From Anaeramoeba flamelloides (lineage: Eukaryota > Metamonada > Anaeramoebidae): a stretch of DNA of 64,000 nucleotides. The translations under genes were made by a program, and so were the position numbers. This document shows, in pieces, positions 50,201-62,718 of the stretch (positions are counted from its first letter, which is position 1; each line of letters opens with the position of its first letter). The notes beneath the pieces were generated by a model. It was given only the letters and a program-made list of their open reading frames with translations. It was not told the DNA's origin and made no database searches. Location of the stretch: assembly GCA_027625915.1 (NCBI GenBank), contig JANTQA010000047.1:17112001-17176000 (forward strand). The letters are read 5' to 3'.

Positions 50201-50268
50201 AAGCACAAGTTCGAGAATAAAGCACCACTTTTTGATTCTTTTAATATCTTTTTTCGTCAAACCAAAAA
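47204..50268. other. 3 kb intergenic, no gene recognised
   Basis: Strongly AT-rich, with a (TA)n tract near 48764 and poly-A/T runs. Short frames are low complexity. No inverted-end element was recognised. The last 100 bp are probably the leader of the downstream gene. Confidence 0.35.
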
Positions 50269-51984
50269 ATGACTCACAGAAACAAAAAATATCGAAAAAG
50301 CACAACACGAACAAGAAAAAAACTGAAATCGAAATTTGTTGTTGAACCAAAGTCAAAATTACAACTGAGAAGGGCCAAAAGGCAATCTGTGAAGAATGTA
50401 AAGCGCAGACAACTAAGTGGGATTGCAAGGCACAAATTAAGAAGGGACTTGGGCTTACCAAATTTGAATACAACAAACAAAACAAATAAGATAATCAACC
50501 AAAAAAACGATTTAGACACATACGCCGACGAAGCAGAAAACGAGAATTTTGAGTATGAAAAGCTTGAAGAAAACGTCAAGATCAATTGGAGGAACCATAA
50601 GAATTTAAAAAAAGCGAGCAATAAAGAGCAATTTGATTCTGTGACCGAAAAGTCGAGAAGGCATTATATGAAAGAGTTGCAACAGGTTGTTACGCTCTCT
50701 GATGTCATTATTGAAGTTTTAGACGCAAGGGATCCCATCGGATGTAGGTGCCCCGCTATTGAGAGGGCAATTTTTTCAAAGCACAAGGACAAGATTATCT
50801 TGCTGCTCATCAACAAAATCGATTTGGTGCCCAAGGAAAATGTTGTTGGGTGGTTAAAGTATCTAAGAAAGGAGTTTCCAACTGTGGCCTTTAAATCGAA
50901 TACTCAAAACCAGAAAAGCAAATTGAAAAGAGGGGAATCGAAGTCCTTAAATGTGAAAGGCAGCACAGCGTGCTTTGGAGCAGAAGTGTTGCTAGATGTT
51001 CTCCGTAAAATTGCTTCTCGGCAAGGTGGCGGGAAGGGAACAATTACATGTGGGGTAATTGGTCTTCCTAATACAGGGAAATCGTCTGTAATCAATAGCC
51101 TGAAACGATCAAGGGCTGTTGGTGTTGGCTCAAGGGCCGGGTTTACAAAGAACATTACTCAGGTAAGCATCGATAAGCAAATCAAAATATGGGATTGCCC
51201 AGGTGTGATCCTGTCATCAGAGTCTTCCAGCGAAAGTGATCTCTGTTTACGAAATGCAGTTAAAGTGGAGCAATTAAAGGATCCAATTGCGCCCATCGAG
51301 ATCATTTTGCAAAAGTGCAACCATGAACACCTCCAAAGCATATACAAAATCGATCCCTTCCAAGACGCAGCGGACTTTTTAAAGAAAATTGCCCAAAGGA
51401 GAGGGATGATTAAAAAGGGTGGCTTTGTCAAAAGGAAAACCGCGGCCTGTACCGTGATCAGGGATTGGAATAGCGGCAAGATCCCGTATTACACTTCCCC
51501 CCCAATCACTAATGAAGAAGACATGGGGAAAACCATCGAATCAAAAATTGTTCAGGAATGGGGCAAAACTTTCGAAATAAACGATCTTCTCGATCCAGAA
51601 CAACTGCCCAGCTTTATTGACAACAATACCGAATATTTACAATCGCAACAGAATACCCAATTTGTTAAAATTGAAAATGATCTTCGTTCGGAAAACCAAT
51701 TCGAAATTGATCCCCAGGCAGTTAAAGTAATTAAAGAAGGCAACAATCCAAAATCATCAAATAAATTTATTCATAAACAGAAAAAGAAAGAAAAATTTGT
51801 TTCAAAACGCCAACAAAGAATAAAAGAATTCGATAGCCAATATAAATTAATTCAAAATAAGCAGAAAAAAAAGTTAGAAGAAAAAAATCTTTTGAAAAAA
51901 TCGAAAAAAAATCAAAATAGACTGAATAATTTAAATAATAATAATCAAGAAATTGAAAATATTGAAATGGAAATGGAAAATTAA
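50269..51984 (+). CDS. Nucleolar GTP-binding protein of the nucleostemin family (GNL3/GNL3L/Grn1/Nug1)
   Basis: 571 residues, intronless. The ATG at 50269 gives the family's basic N-terminus (MTHRNKKYRKSTTRTRKK), a nucleolar targeting segment. It has the circularly permuted YlqF/YRG-type GTPase order: LDARDPIGCRCP near 156, then NKIDLV (G4) at 182-187. Next come G1 GLPNTGKSS at 265-273, RAGFTKNITQV around the G2 position and G3 DCPG at 309-312. The long C-terminus holds KKGGFVKRKTAACTVIRDWNSGKIPYYT, a conserved nucleostemin motif, and a Lys/Asn/Glu-rich coiled-coil tail. These GTPases promote 60S ribosomal subunit maturation and export. Which paralogue (GNL3-like, Grn1, Nug1) it is cannot be settled by eye. 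A stretch around 51000-51500 is noticeably richer in G+C than its flanks, as expected for coding sequence here. Confidence 0.95.
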   Translation: MTHRNKKYRKSTTRTRKKLKSKFVVEPKSKLQLRRAKRQSVKNVKRRQLSGIARHKLRRDLGLPNLNTTNKTNKIINQKNDLDTYADEAENENFEYEKLEENVKINWRNHKNLKKASNKEQFDSVTEKSRRHYMKELQQVVTLSDVIIEVLDARDPIGCRCPAIERAIFSKHKDKIILLLINKIDLVPKENVVGWLKYLRKEFPTVAFKSNTQNQKSKLKRGESKSLNVKGSTACFGAEVLLDVLRKIASRQGGGKGTITCGVIGLPNTGKSSVINSLKRSRAVGVGSRAGFTKNITQVSIDKQIKIWDCPGVILSSESSSESDLCLRNAVKVEQLKDPIAPIEIILQKCNHEHLQSIYKIDPFQDAADFLKKIAQRRGMIKKGGFVKRKTAACTVIRDWNSGKIPYYTSPPITNEEDMGKTIESKIVQEWGKTFEINDLLDPEQLPSFIDNNTEYLQSQQNTQFVKIENDLRSENQFEIDPQAVKVIKEGNNPKSSNKFIHKQKKKEKFVSKRQQRIKEFDSQYKLIQNKQKKKLEEKNLLKKSKKNQNRLNNLNNNNQEIENIEMEMEN

Positions 51985-53950
51985 TACAAGTTTGAACAAT
52001 ATTTCCTTTTCTTTTCAATTTTTGTTTTTAATTTTTTATAATTACGAATAAAATCTTTAATTTTTGAATTTTGTTTCTTAATTTTTTGTATTTTTTTTTG
52101 AATTTTTTGTTAATTATTAATATTTGAAATTAATAAGGAAAAATGTATAAAATAGTTTGGATTATTTTTTCACTTTAATTGTCAATACCTTTCTCTTAAA
52201 AACATAATTAATATTTTTTCATTTATTTTAAAACTCCACTTCATAAGGGAGTAAGTTTTTTATAAAACATCTTATAAAATATTCTCCTTTTAAGTTGTTC
52301 TTTTTGTAAGTTGATGATATAAAATGAAGTTTTAAAACAACAGGTGAGATATTTTTGCAAACAAAAAAACTCAAATTTAAATGTGATTAAAATGAGTTGC
52401 AACAACTTTGGGTTTTGAGTTTTTATAAAAATCGAGTTTAGTTAGCTTTTATTTATCCATTGATAGAAGTAATAAATTAAGATATATTTTTTTAAATATA
52501 ATTTACTTTTGAACCTAAAAAAAGAAATAAACCTAATTTTATTCAGGAATACATAATGATTGTTGTAATTTTATAATTTATAATAAAATAGAATTGGTTT
52601 TTAAATGATCAAAAAATAAAAATAAAGTTTTAAAAGAATTAATGTTAAATTGATGTAAATGAAATATTAAAATTTCTCATTATGATGTTATTTAATTTTT
52701 TAGAATAATATGATACAATTATTTTATTGTATTTTTTTTTTTTTACTTCCAGTCTGTGTTTTATTGAAAAGGGTTAATAGATAAGATATTTTTTTCTAAA
52801 AATAATGTTTTTCTCAAAATAACATTATATTTTTTTTTATAATATAATGGTTTTTTTAAAAATTAGTTTCTGAGAAATATGTTTTAAAATTCTAATTATT
52901 CATATATGGTTGTTAAGTATTTATAGTAAAAGTTACTAATTTTAATTTCAAAAAAAAAAAAAAAAATCAAGAATAAGCAATAATTTGTAAAAAAAATACT
53001 TTCAAATAGTTGATAAAACTTTTAATGAAGATTTATTTTTATAGAATTCTTTTTATTTTTTTTTTTAATGTAAATAATATATTTTTCACATTTAGCATTT
53101 AGTAATTAGACATGGGTTTATTTAAATAATATTTTTTTAATATAAGAAAACAAAATTGATTTTTTACTCAATTCTGTGCATAGTAAAATTAAAGAAAAAT
53201 TCATTGATTCTTAAAATAATATCCACTTAAAATAGGAAGAGAAAATAAATATATATTATGAATCCTTTTCAAAAATTTTAAGAAGTTGAAAATTAGGTAA
53301 TTTATTTTTAGATTATAATGTTTTACATCAGATGTTGATATATTGACTCTAAATATTAAAAAAAAAAAAAAAAAATTAAATTGAAACAAAAATCTTTGTT
53401 AATGTATTTTATACAATATTAAAACTATAATAATTTATTTTATTTTTGCTTTATAAAAATTATAATCATTTATTCCTGTTCATTTTCTCTCTCTATTTCT
53501 TTTTTATCCCATTTAAAAGAAAATTATGGTAATCAAATCTATAAATTATCCATCAAAAGTAATTTAAATATTGTTTAAAATAAACAATAAAGTAAAAAAT
53601 ATATAATAATGTTAGACTGGAAAAATTAATTTCATTTTTTTTTTTTTGGAATTTTTTTCTTAAATTACAATAAAATAATTTCAACTTGTTAGTTATTTTA
53701 TATCAGTTGAAAAAACAATTTTAAATTGATAAAATTGAAAAATTCAAACCAATTTTTTTCAAATAACAAACCAATTAATAAAATATATAAAGATCCAAAT
53801 TTATTATTCTTTGGTTTTCCCAAGAAAAAATGAATTGTTGAAAAACAAAAATAATTATTTTAGGGTGGAAAATGAAAAAATAATAATATTGAAATCTTAT
53901 TAATATAATTTTAAATAGTTTAAATATTTTTTAAAAAACTACTTTATTGT
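51985..53950. other. Intergenic, nothing recognised
   Basis: AT-rich (visibly ~15-20% G+C) with poly-A/T tracts. No gene or structured repeat recognised. Confidence 0.35.
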
Positions 53951-53952
53951 TT

Positions 53953-54152
53953 TACAGTTAGTTTCACTTTTAAGGCACAAACGTTCAACGAAATTTAAGG
54001 CACAAAAAAATCACAAATTAAGGCACAAAATTTGGAATATTTTTTTTACAATTTATTTTTACTAGAATTTGAATTTTGTGCTTTCATTTGAGATTTTTTT
54101 TGTACCTTAAATTTCGTTGAAAGTTTGTGCCTTAAAAATGATACTGACTATA
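53953..54152. mobile_element. 200-bp foldback MITE with AAGGCACAAA motifs
   Basis: The ends TACAGTTAGTTTCACTTTTAAGGCAC and the inverted right end (TATAGTCAGTATCATTTTTAAGGCAC) continue into arms of about 55 bp sharing CAACGAAATTTAAGG. The left arm holds three AAGGCACAAA units. A terminus of the same family is at 12329. Confidence 0.75.
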
Positions 54153-56118
54153 ATAAATTAATTTTTTTTTTTTTGCCAAAAATACTGTAATGTATATCCT
54201 GATTCTTATACTTCCAAGGGGTGATGAGTATCCCAAATAATTAAAGTACTCACAATCTCGAATCTTCTTTCTGTGATAAAAATATCTAAATTCTTTGGAA
54301 TCTATGCTATGATATTGTTCGGTATTTTAAGATTTCAATATTACACAATATATTCTTCTTAAAATTGTATATATTATTAATTCTAGATGTTTTCACTAAG
54401 AGAGATGCTAAACGAGTAATTATAAAGATATAATTAATAATATTTAGTTTATTGACCACCATCTTAAAAAAATGAAAATTCAATAAAAAATAAATATTAT
54501 ATATTTTTTTTTTTATTTAAGTATCTTTTTTTCCTAAATTCTTCTTTTCAGTTTTCTTTTTATCAAAAGTCTCAATAAGCCTTTCCATCTTTTTAATTCA
54601 ATTTTCTCCCCTTCATTTTTGTTTCCATTTCTTTTCTTTCTCCTTCTTTCTAATGGATATTTAATCAAGATTAATAGATCATCTTTTGGTATTATTTTAA
54701 CTATTTGTTTTATCTATTGACTAACAATCAATATAAATAATATATTTGATTCTAAATAATTCAAAAAATAATAAATATATATTTTAAATTTGAATGAAAA
54801 ATAATATTTTATTTCATTGTAAAAGTTGTCAGTTTATTCAACGTGAATTTTTTTACAAATTTAAATCATTGGCCAGAGGTCAGATTAACGATTATTATTC
54901 ATTTTTTTTTTAGTTCAAATTATAAATTAATTTTTGACTTTTTAAAATCTAGACATAAAATAAACAATATTATTAAATAAGAGTGAATATAAAAAAAAAT
55001 ATTTTCCAAGATCTATATTAATTTAGATTGACAATTTCAATTTTCAGAAAGAATTTTCTCAAAATTTTACTAATAACAAAATTCAAAAAGTTTTCTTGGT
55101 TTCGAAGATTATTTTATTATCTTGAAATTATATTTAAAAGTCATTTTTTATTTTTTTAAAAAATTTTAGGGCTGATTACTTTGTCTTTTTTTAAAAAAAA
55201 TTATTGTTTAATTTTAATGAAATTATTTTGCTATTTTTTTTTTGTTTTTTTAAGTAATTATTTTCTATTGTTTAAATTGAAGTTTTAGATCATTATTCAG
55301 ATTAAAGTCATAATATTAGTATGTGTAAATGAATTCTATTTTTCCCTTAATTGAATATTTAGTAAAATTTTTATCTCAAAAAAAAATGAAATTTTTCATT
55401 AATAAAATCTTTTATTATTTTTTTTCTCAGGAAATTAGCAACTTTGTTTGATAATACTTATTATTAATAAATCGATGTTTAGAGTTTTGAATTACTAGTA
55501 TTGTAATACAATTTCCCGTTTAAAAAATTAAAATAGAAATTAAAAATCTTTAAAAAAATGTAATCAATAATAATTATTTTTTTACCAATATCAGAAAAAA
55601 AATCATAACATAACTACTTTATCTTTGAACTATCTTGACTTTTTATTATAATTCAAATCTGGATTAAAAGACAACTTAGAAAATAGAAATATTAGTACAA
55701 CAATATCATTATAAAATCTTTTCTTTTAAACTTGATGAAATTTAGACAAATCCAGGTTACTAAGATATATATATATTTATATATATATCTCTATATATAT
55801 ATGCATGTTTGAGAAAATATCAAGAACATAATATAAAGAACTTAAAATCGATTTAATTCTAATTTTTTTCATTCCTTTTATTCCAAAATTCTATTGATTC
55901 AAAATTTAATTAAACAAACACTTTATAAGATGTAGTTTCAAACTTTTTGATTGTTTAAGAAAAAACAAATATTATTTGTTTGATTTTTTTATTGTTTTGT
56001 TAATAAGAATTGAATTATTTATTGAAATATTAATAACGAATTATTATTACCAAATAGAGACTTTTATGAATTTTAAAACAATTCATTTATATAAATCTTT
56101 TTTTTTTTTTTAATTAGA
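54153..56118. other. Intergenic, nothing recognised
   Basis: AT-rich, with a short (TA)n region near 55768-55802. No gene. Confidence 0.35.
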
Positions 56119-56119
56119 T

Positions 56120-56698
56120 ATATGTCCTTAATAAAATTAAGCACTATTTTTTTCTGATTAATATTTTTCGAAATTAAGAACATAACTTAATTCAATTAAA
56201 CACTGTGATAATTTTTTTTAGAATAAAAACACTCTCAACTTTGGAATATCGAAAATATTTTTTGGAATTACTGTGCACTTTTTTATTTTTTTTTGAAAAA
56301 TTGGGGTTGAGAAAAGTTTGAAATAAAATAATAAGTTAATATATTAAATTAGAATGCTTTTCCAGAAAGTTTATCCTTTTAGTTTAACTTTTTTTTTATT
56401 TTACCATTTAAAACTAAAAAAAACATTTGAGGACCAAATTAGTGCCTTTTGTGAAAAGAAAATTCCCCATAATTTAGAATTTGTTTTTGTAAATGAGTTA
56501 AAACAAGATAGTGTATCTAAAAATATACATAATTTCAAGGTTGAAATCAATGATTTTGGCAAAAAATTTTTTCAAGAAAAAGCTAAATTGAAACTTTATT
56601 TATTTTTATTTTATCATTTTTTTTTTTTAATTTTATTAATCAAAAGTATTTGATCAGTTTTTCATTTTTAGTGTTTTTTGGTTCGAAGGGACATATAT
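56120..56698 (+). mobile_element. ATATGTCC-ended ~580-bp MITE, copy 2
   Basis: Nearly identical to 37068-37648, with only scattered substitutions and small indels. Same ends, and a 99-codon version of the shared frame at 56354-56653. Confidence 0.8.
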
Positions 56699-57204
56699 TG
56701 TAAAATAATAATTTAAAAAAATATTGATCTAAATAAAAACAGACAAATAATTGTTTTGTCCTTTCTTTATCTTAATTATAACTGAATAAATAAAATAGAT
56801 TAATTATAATTTAGACATCAGTAACGATGGTTCAGAATTTTGGATATTTTAATCTACATAATTAAATTTGGGTGTAGGAAACAAGTTACAAAATAAATTT
56901 GTAATGCCTTTTTGGAAATATTTGATGTTGAAAGCTGTTTGTAACTTTTAAAAATCTAGAAATATAATTTATTTTTGAATGTTTTAATCAATTCAATTAT
57001 AAAACATTTAAAACTTTCAGCTCTACAACATTCATAATTTTAAGTGTTGCGAGAATGGTTTTTGAAAGTAAATTTTAATCAAAAAAATAAAGATAATAAA
57101 AAGAAAAATAAAGATCAAATGAAAGTTTGATGAAAATATTATTATAGATATGTAAATATTGAAGAAAATTATTATTATTATCATTCTATTCCGCTATTGC
57201 AAAT
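56699..57204. other. 3' flank of Kri1
   Basis: AT-rich sequence between the MITE and the Kri1 stop codon. Nothing recognised. Confidence 0.3.
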
Positions 57205-60200
57205 TTATTTTCTATGAGAAAAAAAAGAACTTTTTCTTTGTGTTTTCCATTCACTGTTTTTTCTTCTTTTTTTATGATTTACTGGTCTTTTTCTTTTTTG
57301 ATATTTTTTTGAATAATAATTGTCACCATCCTTTCTATAAGGTGCCATTTTCTTTAATGACGCCCTTTTATTTAGATCCTGAATTGGTCCATATAACATT
57401 TCTTCGTAAGACAATCCATAGGTATTGGGTTTAACTTTAGAATAGTTGAATCTAGTTAATGTATCCCCGCCAATAATATCTTCGTAATTGAGTTTAAATA
57501 AATCTGTTACTTGGTGATCCAACTCTTCCTTTATTTGTTTTCCTTTTTCTAATTCATCTTCAAGTTGCTTTCTTTTTCTGTTATTTTTTTTTTCTTTCTC
57601 ATTTTTATTAGATTTTTCATCTTCATCTTCTTCATCTTCTTCTTCATTATTAATTTTACTAAATTCTTCTTCGTCAGAATTTTCCTTCTATTAATATATA
57701 ATTGTATATAAAGAATTATTCAAAAAAAGAATTGTGTTCATTAGAAAAAATTTTTTGAAAAAAAATTTATTGACAAAAGTAATAAATAAATTATCATCCC
57801 GAAATATTTGAAGGGTTTTATAAAATTCAACTAGTTTTTTTTTTTTTTTTTTTGTATATATATTTGAAATTAATTATACTTAATAATGCTATATTGATTA
57901 TTTCTATTTTAATTTTTTCTCAGTTTTTTTTTTTTTTTTTTTCTTTTATTTATTTTTTTTTGCGGGATTTTTGTTGTTATTATTTTTTGGGGATAATAAT
58001 AAGATTCAACCATTACAAACAGAATTGAGTCACAACATTAATTCAGTTAAAAACATTTTTTAAAAAACTATTTTCTCAAAAAAGAGAAATCCCGCTATGT
58101 GAAATTTTTTTCAGTTTTCATTTTTGAAAAAAAAAATAAATAAAAAAAAAAAAAAACCTAATTTTTTTCATCCAAGATCAAAATCAATACAAAAAAACAA
58201 CATCTTCAATTGATTACTAAAACACAATTTTTCTCTGTCTGAATATCCTTAATTAATTTACACTCGGATCTTTTATTGTATAAAACACTATTAATTAACA
58301 TATTTACCCAATCTTAAATCCAATATAATAAAATAATCGACTGTGCATGACAAGCATTTAAATCTGTCATTATGCTTATAAACCAAATTTTTTGATTTTT
58401 TTTTAAATTTTGAAATCAAAAAAAATGTTTTTTTTTTGAAATGTAGTACTCTATTCAAGCTTTCAGTTATTTTTTAATTAATCTGTTTTAAATCATTTTT
58501 AAATTTTGGATGAAGTCTTTTGTCTTTTTCCTTTTCTTTTTGTATATAAATTCTTTTCTTTTTCTTTTCCTTTTACATTTCCTTTTCCGTTTCCTTTTCC
58601 GTTTCCTTTTCCGTTTCCTTTTCCTTTTCCTTTTCCTTTTCCTTTTCCGTTTCCGTTTCCTTTTCTTTTTTTGAAAATTGTGTTGTTTTTTAAAAACATT
58701 TTTTAATTAATTACGGAAAATATAGTAAGAATATTTTTCAATCTAAACACTATTGTTTTTTTGGCTCCACTAGAACTTTTTAGAAAAAAAAAAATTAAAA
58801 TGTTTCCAAATCTCTGATATCTAGAAAAAGTTGTAATTTTTGTCATTTTTTCATCAAACTCTTCTCTTCTTCAAATTTCTTAATCAAAAACAAAAATTTA
58901 ATTTGAAATCATGTAAAAAATAATAATAATAAATAAATATTAAACTTTGAAAAATCCTTACGTCTTCAAAATAGTCTTGATTAAAGATTTGTTCCATTCT
59001 TTTTTCCCATGTTTCAAGATCAAAATCTTTTTCTAAATCTTCCATTTTAAATCCAACGACTGTGTTGCCAGTAACATTACGAATTTGTTGTAGTTTCAAT
59101 TGGATTTCGCGAGACTTTAAATTCTTCATTCTGTTAATTTCTTCCTTTTTTTTCTTTTCTTGGATTTTTTTCTTATCTTTTCTTCTTAACCTTTTCTCCT
59201 TTCTTGGATTTTTGACATTTCTTAGGGAATCTGTAACTTTCCTTTGATGGGGTTTAAGTTTGGTACCACCTTTTTCTTCATAACGGAAATTATATTCTTT
59301 TTCAAATTTATTGGTTTCGATGTCTTCCTCAGAATCTTCATTGATGATTTCATATAATTCATTTCCTTTTTCATTCCATAGCTCGCTCATCAAATAGTTT
59401 TTTAAAAATTCTTCTTGTGTATATTTAAAAACGACCTTTGAGTCCTTATTTTTATAACCCTTTTTTTTTTTCTTTTTCTTTTTTCCGTCTTCATCTTCAT
59501 TATTTTTCTCATCAAAAAAGCCCAAAGGGTTTTCTTCTTGATCAAAATTTACCTCGACGTCATTCAAAAATTCCTTTTTTTTCCAAAATTCTCCAAATAC
59601 TTTCTTTCTTAATTCTCTCATCTTTTTCTGTTCGTCTAATCGTGTCAGAAATTTTCTATAGTCCTCTTCTTCTTTACTCAGCTCTTTTGTCGATTTCTTT
59701 TTTAATAAAAAGATATCACCGTCGTCTTCATCGGCTTTATTGTTTTGATCTTTTTCCTTTTCTTGATTGCTATTTTTGTTTGTTGAATTTAATGATTCCA
59801 AAAGCTCACGTTTTAAACGAGACTGCTCTTCATAATAATTCTCTTTTTTCTTTGTATTCTCTTCGTTGCTGGATTCTGATTCCGACCCTGAGTCTTCTGA
59901 TTGTGATCCAGAACCTTCTTTTCCTTTTTCTTTTAATAGTTTTTGTTCCATATCTAAAACAGTAAATTTTTCATCTTTCTTATCTTGATCATAGTCGCTA
60001 AACGAAGAAGAAATGTCAGAAGAGTATTCTTCTTTGTAAAACTTTGTATCTTTTTGATAAATCGATGGATCTTTTTGTTTTATTTTCAGCAAAGCTAATG
60101 AAAAATCTTTATCTAATTCGTAAGTTAATTCATTAGCATCAGAGTCTTCAGTTGTGCTTTCAGAGTCAGAGTCACCATTAATTGATTTGATCGTTTGAGA

Positions 60201-60311
60201 GATCCTCGAGATTTCTTCTTTTTGTTTGCGCTTTTTATACTTTTTTGCAAAGTTTCTATTGATCTTGATTTTGGTTGGTACACTTTGTTCGTTGTCAGAA
60301 CTGGAAAACAT
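57205..60311 (-). CDS. KRI1: Kri1-family ribosome biogenesis protein
   Basis: Two exons (58962-60311 and 57205-57687, 450 + 160 codons) are joined in phase 0 across a 1274-bp intron (GTAAGG...AATAG). They give 610 residues. Start at 60311. The N-terminal part has KINRNFAKKYKKRKQKEE, Ser/Asp/Glu-rich acidic stretches and the conserved block KIKQKDPSIYQKDTKFY (~76-92). The middle has KGGTKLKPHQRKVTDSLRN and basic helices. Exon 2 holds an acidic/basic run and then the Kri1 C-terminal block LNYEDIIGGDTLTRFNYSKVKPNTYGLS, SLKKMAPYRKDG. Yeast Kri1 acts in the nucleolus with Krr1 in 40S subunit (18S rRNA) processing. The intron contains a hexamer microsatellite and long poly-T runs. The splice is well supported, because the C-terminal block is absent from exon 1 and completes the family's architecture. 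Confidence 0.93.
58560..58665. repeat. (TTTTCC)n hexamer microsatellite in Kri1 intron
   Basis: About 17 units of TTTTCC with some TTTCCG variants. It leaves long frames open on both strands (GKGKGN or FPFPF); these are by-products of the repeat. Confidence 0.92.
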
Positions 60312-61129
60312 TGTAGTCTTTGAAAAAAAGAAATTAAAAATTATTAATTTTAAGTTGATAACGTAATATTTTATTTTGAAGAGCTTTTTAAAAAAATAAA
60401 AAATTTTTGATTATGTTTGGTTTGTTAGAATTTTTTCTTTGATTTTATCAATTGGTGTTGTGGCTTTTAGTTTCCATATGAATTTAGCTTTTTTGCTAAT
60501 TTGAAATTTATTAAAGGAGAGCTTAAAAGCCACAATTTTGTGTTATCTTTTGAGAGTCGTAATTTATGTTTAAAAAATATTAAAAGAAGGGATAGTGTCT
60601 AGAATTAAGAATTATTAAAGTACCTTACTTTTGAATGTGAATTCTATTGGTTTTTGGTGGGTTCTAATATCTCCAAAATTTTGATTACAAAAATAGTACT
60701 AAAGGGTTTTTCTTGTCAATTTAAAACATGATCATTCTATTTGTAAAAAACAAATAGTACTGAAAAAATTTATTGTAACTAACAAGATAAATTTAGGATA
60801 TGAATTATCAAGACAAATATTTCAATTATGAAAGATAACAACCTTAAGGACTTTACAAATTTTATTCTCAGTCAATATTACTATTATGATCAAAAAAATT
60901 TATATAAATAAAACGAAATAAGATATACTACATATCTGTCTACGAAGAAAGAATTTTATAATTGGTGGTAAATGGCTTTATTAGTCTATAGTGTGAATTT
61001 CTCTTCTAAATCTAATATAAATAGTATTAAACAATAAATTATTTTATTATTACAAACGAACCATAAGGTGGTGTAAAGAGCACGTGGTGACAACTTTTAA
61101 CCCATTACAAAAATTTAACAACTTTTTTT
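60312..61129. other. 5' flank of Kri1, nothing recognised
   Basis: AT-rich, no gene. The Kri1 leader and promoter presumably lie within the first few hundred bases. Confidence 0.3.
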
Positions 61130-61520
61130 TTAGTTCAGACTTGGGTATTAAAAGATAGGAAGACATACATATATTCTTGGTTCATACTCAAATTGACTTT
61201 AGAGGTTAGATCTTTGATTAATCGAAATGGCTCAATTATATTATTTGCTTTTGTTTCAAAAAGTTCATCATATTTAAAAAATTTCTGAGATTAAATGATT
61301 TTTTTATAAAAATTCTAAAAATGAAATATTTTTCATTTTTTTTTTTCATCTAATTACATTTTAATCTTTCAATATCTTGTCAATTCTTTTTTAAAATTTA
61401 TTTAAAGAAAACTATTTCTAGTTTATATACTGTTTTCATCCCATTTGATTTGTTTCTTTTATTTCTAAAGCCAGCCAATATTTTTTGCATCGGTTAAATT
61501 GTAGTAATGGGTTAAAATAA
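61130..61520. repeat. Dispersed repeat shared with 11100-11560
   Basis: Shares GACT..GGTATT.AAAGATAGGAA, TTCATACTCAAATTGACTTTAGA and TTACATTTTAATCTTTCAATATCTTG with the 11-kb copy. Directly precedes the Tc1-like element. Confidence 0.45.
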
Positions 61521-61547
61521 AAAACATGGGTTATTTACGCCACTGTA

Positions 61548-62024
61548 CAGTGATCAAAATAATGCGTGCACAACGACTATAATCCGTGTTTCAAAATATT
61601 ATCCGTGCTTTTTTTTATTCTTGTACCAAGGCAACATCTAATCAACTACCAAATACTATACCTGAACCCAAATCAATTTTGAAAGTAAAGTACTGGTTAT
61701 TTTCAGTAAAATTTAAATTATTCATGCAAATAGTTGAAAATTTTCCATAATATTCTCAATTTTTTTGAAATTTTTTGTTTTTTTTATTATTAAAATTTCC
61801 TTCTAAATTTACTCTATTTTTTGAGATAAATTTTCCAATTTGATCCTTTATTTTTAGAATTTCTTTTTAAATAATAGAACCTTCAGAAACCAATACCATA
61901 TTTTTTTCGGGTTTATTATTGGTTTCTTTGAGCGGTTGATGTATAGGTTTTTTATAACAAAAAAACACGCTTTTTATTTTGAAACACGCTTTATATTTTT
62001 TTGCACGGGTTATTTGGACTACAG
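61548..62024. mobile_element. Tc1/mariner-like non-autonomous element, best-preserved copy
   Basis: Flanked by TA on both sides. The left end CAGTGATCAAAATAATGCGTGC pairs with the right end GCACGGGTTATTTGGACTACAG as an imperfect ~23-bp inverted repeat. The interior matches 3989-4466 along its whole length. Confidence 0.7.
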
Positions 62025-62718
62025 TACTTAAAAATTTATCTTTTGGAAATATCTTTTTTTTTTAATTAACATCCCAAATCTAAAGATAGAAACCAAAATA
62101 AGAGTGTTCTATTATATTTAGGAACTAGTGTAAATAATGTGTAAAATAAATTATTTTTTCAATTTTTTAATTTTAGGATTTACTTGATAATTATTTATTC
62201 AAAAATTAAAGAATGATTATTGTATTTTTTTTCTATGAAACGAATTGTTTTTCAATATATTTTTAAATATTTGAAAATTATTTATATAAAAAACTGGGAA
62301 TTTATTATTGAATTTTTTTTTTTTTAAATTCAATTTTTTATCGAATGAATCAACATTTTGATGACAAAATTAAAGAAATATATTGCCAAATTTGAAGCCT
62401 TCAGATTTAGATTCACTCATTAAATTTGTAGTGAAATGTAGATTTTTTTTGAAAAAATATTCAATTTTTTCCTAATATGAATATACTTTTTAATAATCAA
62501 GAATCTACTTAGAGTAATCTATGACTAATATAATTTTTTTTTTGAGATAGTTGAAATAATTGAATTGGTGAGGTATTAGGATGGTGTAATTTCAGTTACA
62601 TCATACTTTAATTTTATACTTTTCAGTGGTATACAGTAATCGCTAAAAAATTATTTATTCAAGAGATCTTGGTAACATTTCAAGTTTTTTTTTCAAAAAT
62701 TTTTAATTTATGAAAAAA
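62025..62718. other. Intergenic, nothing recognised
   Basis: AT-rich, no frame or repeat recognised. Confidence 0.3.

Noticed and set aside
58499-58706. Open frames on both strands encoding GKGKGN or FPFPF repeats
   Set aside because: Created by a (TTTTCC)n microsatellite within the Kri1 intron; not an exon.
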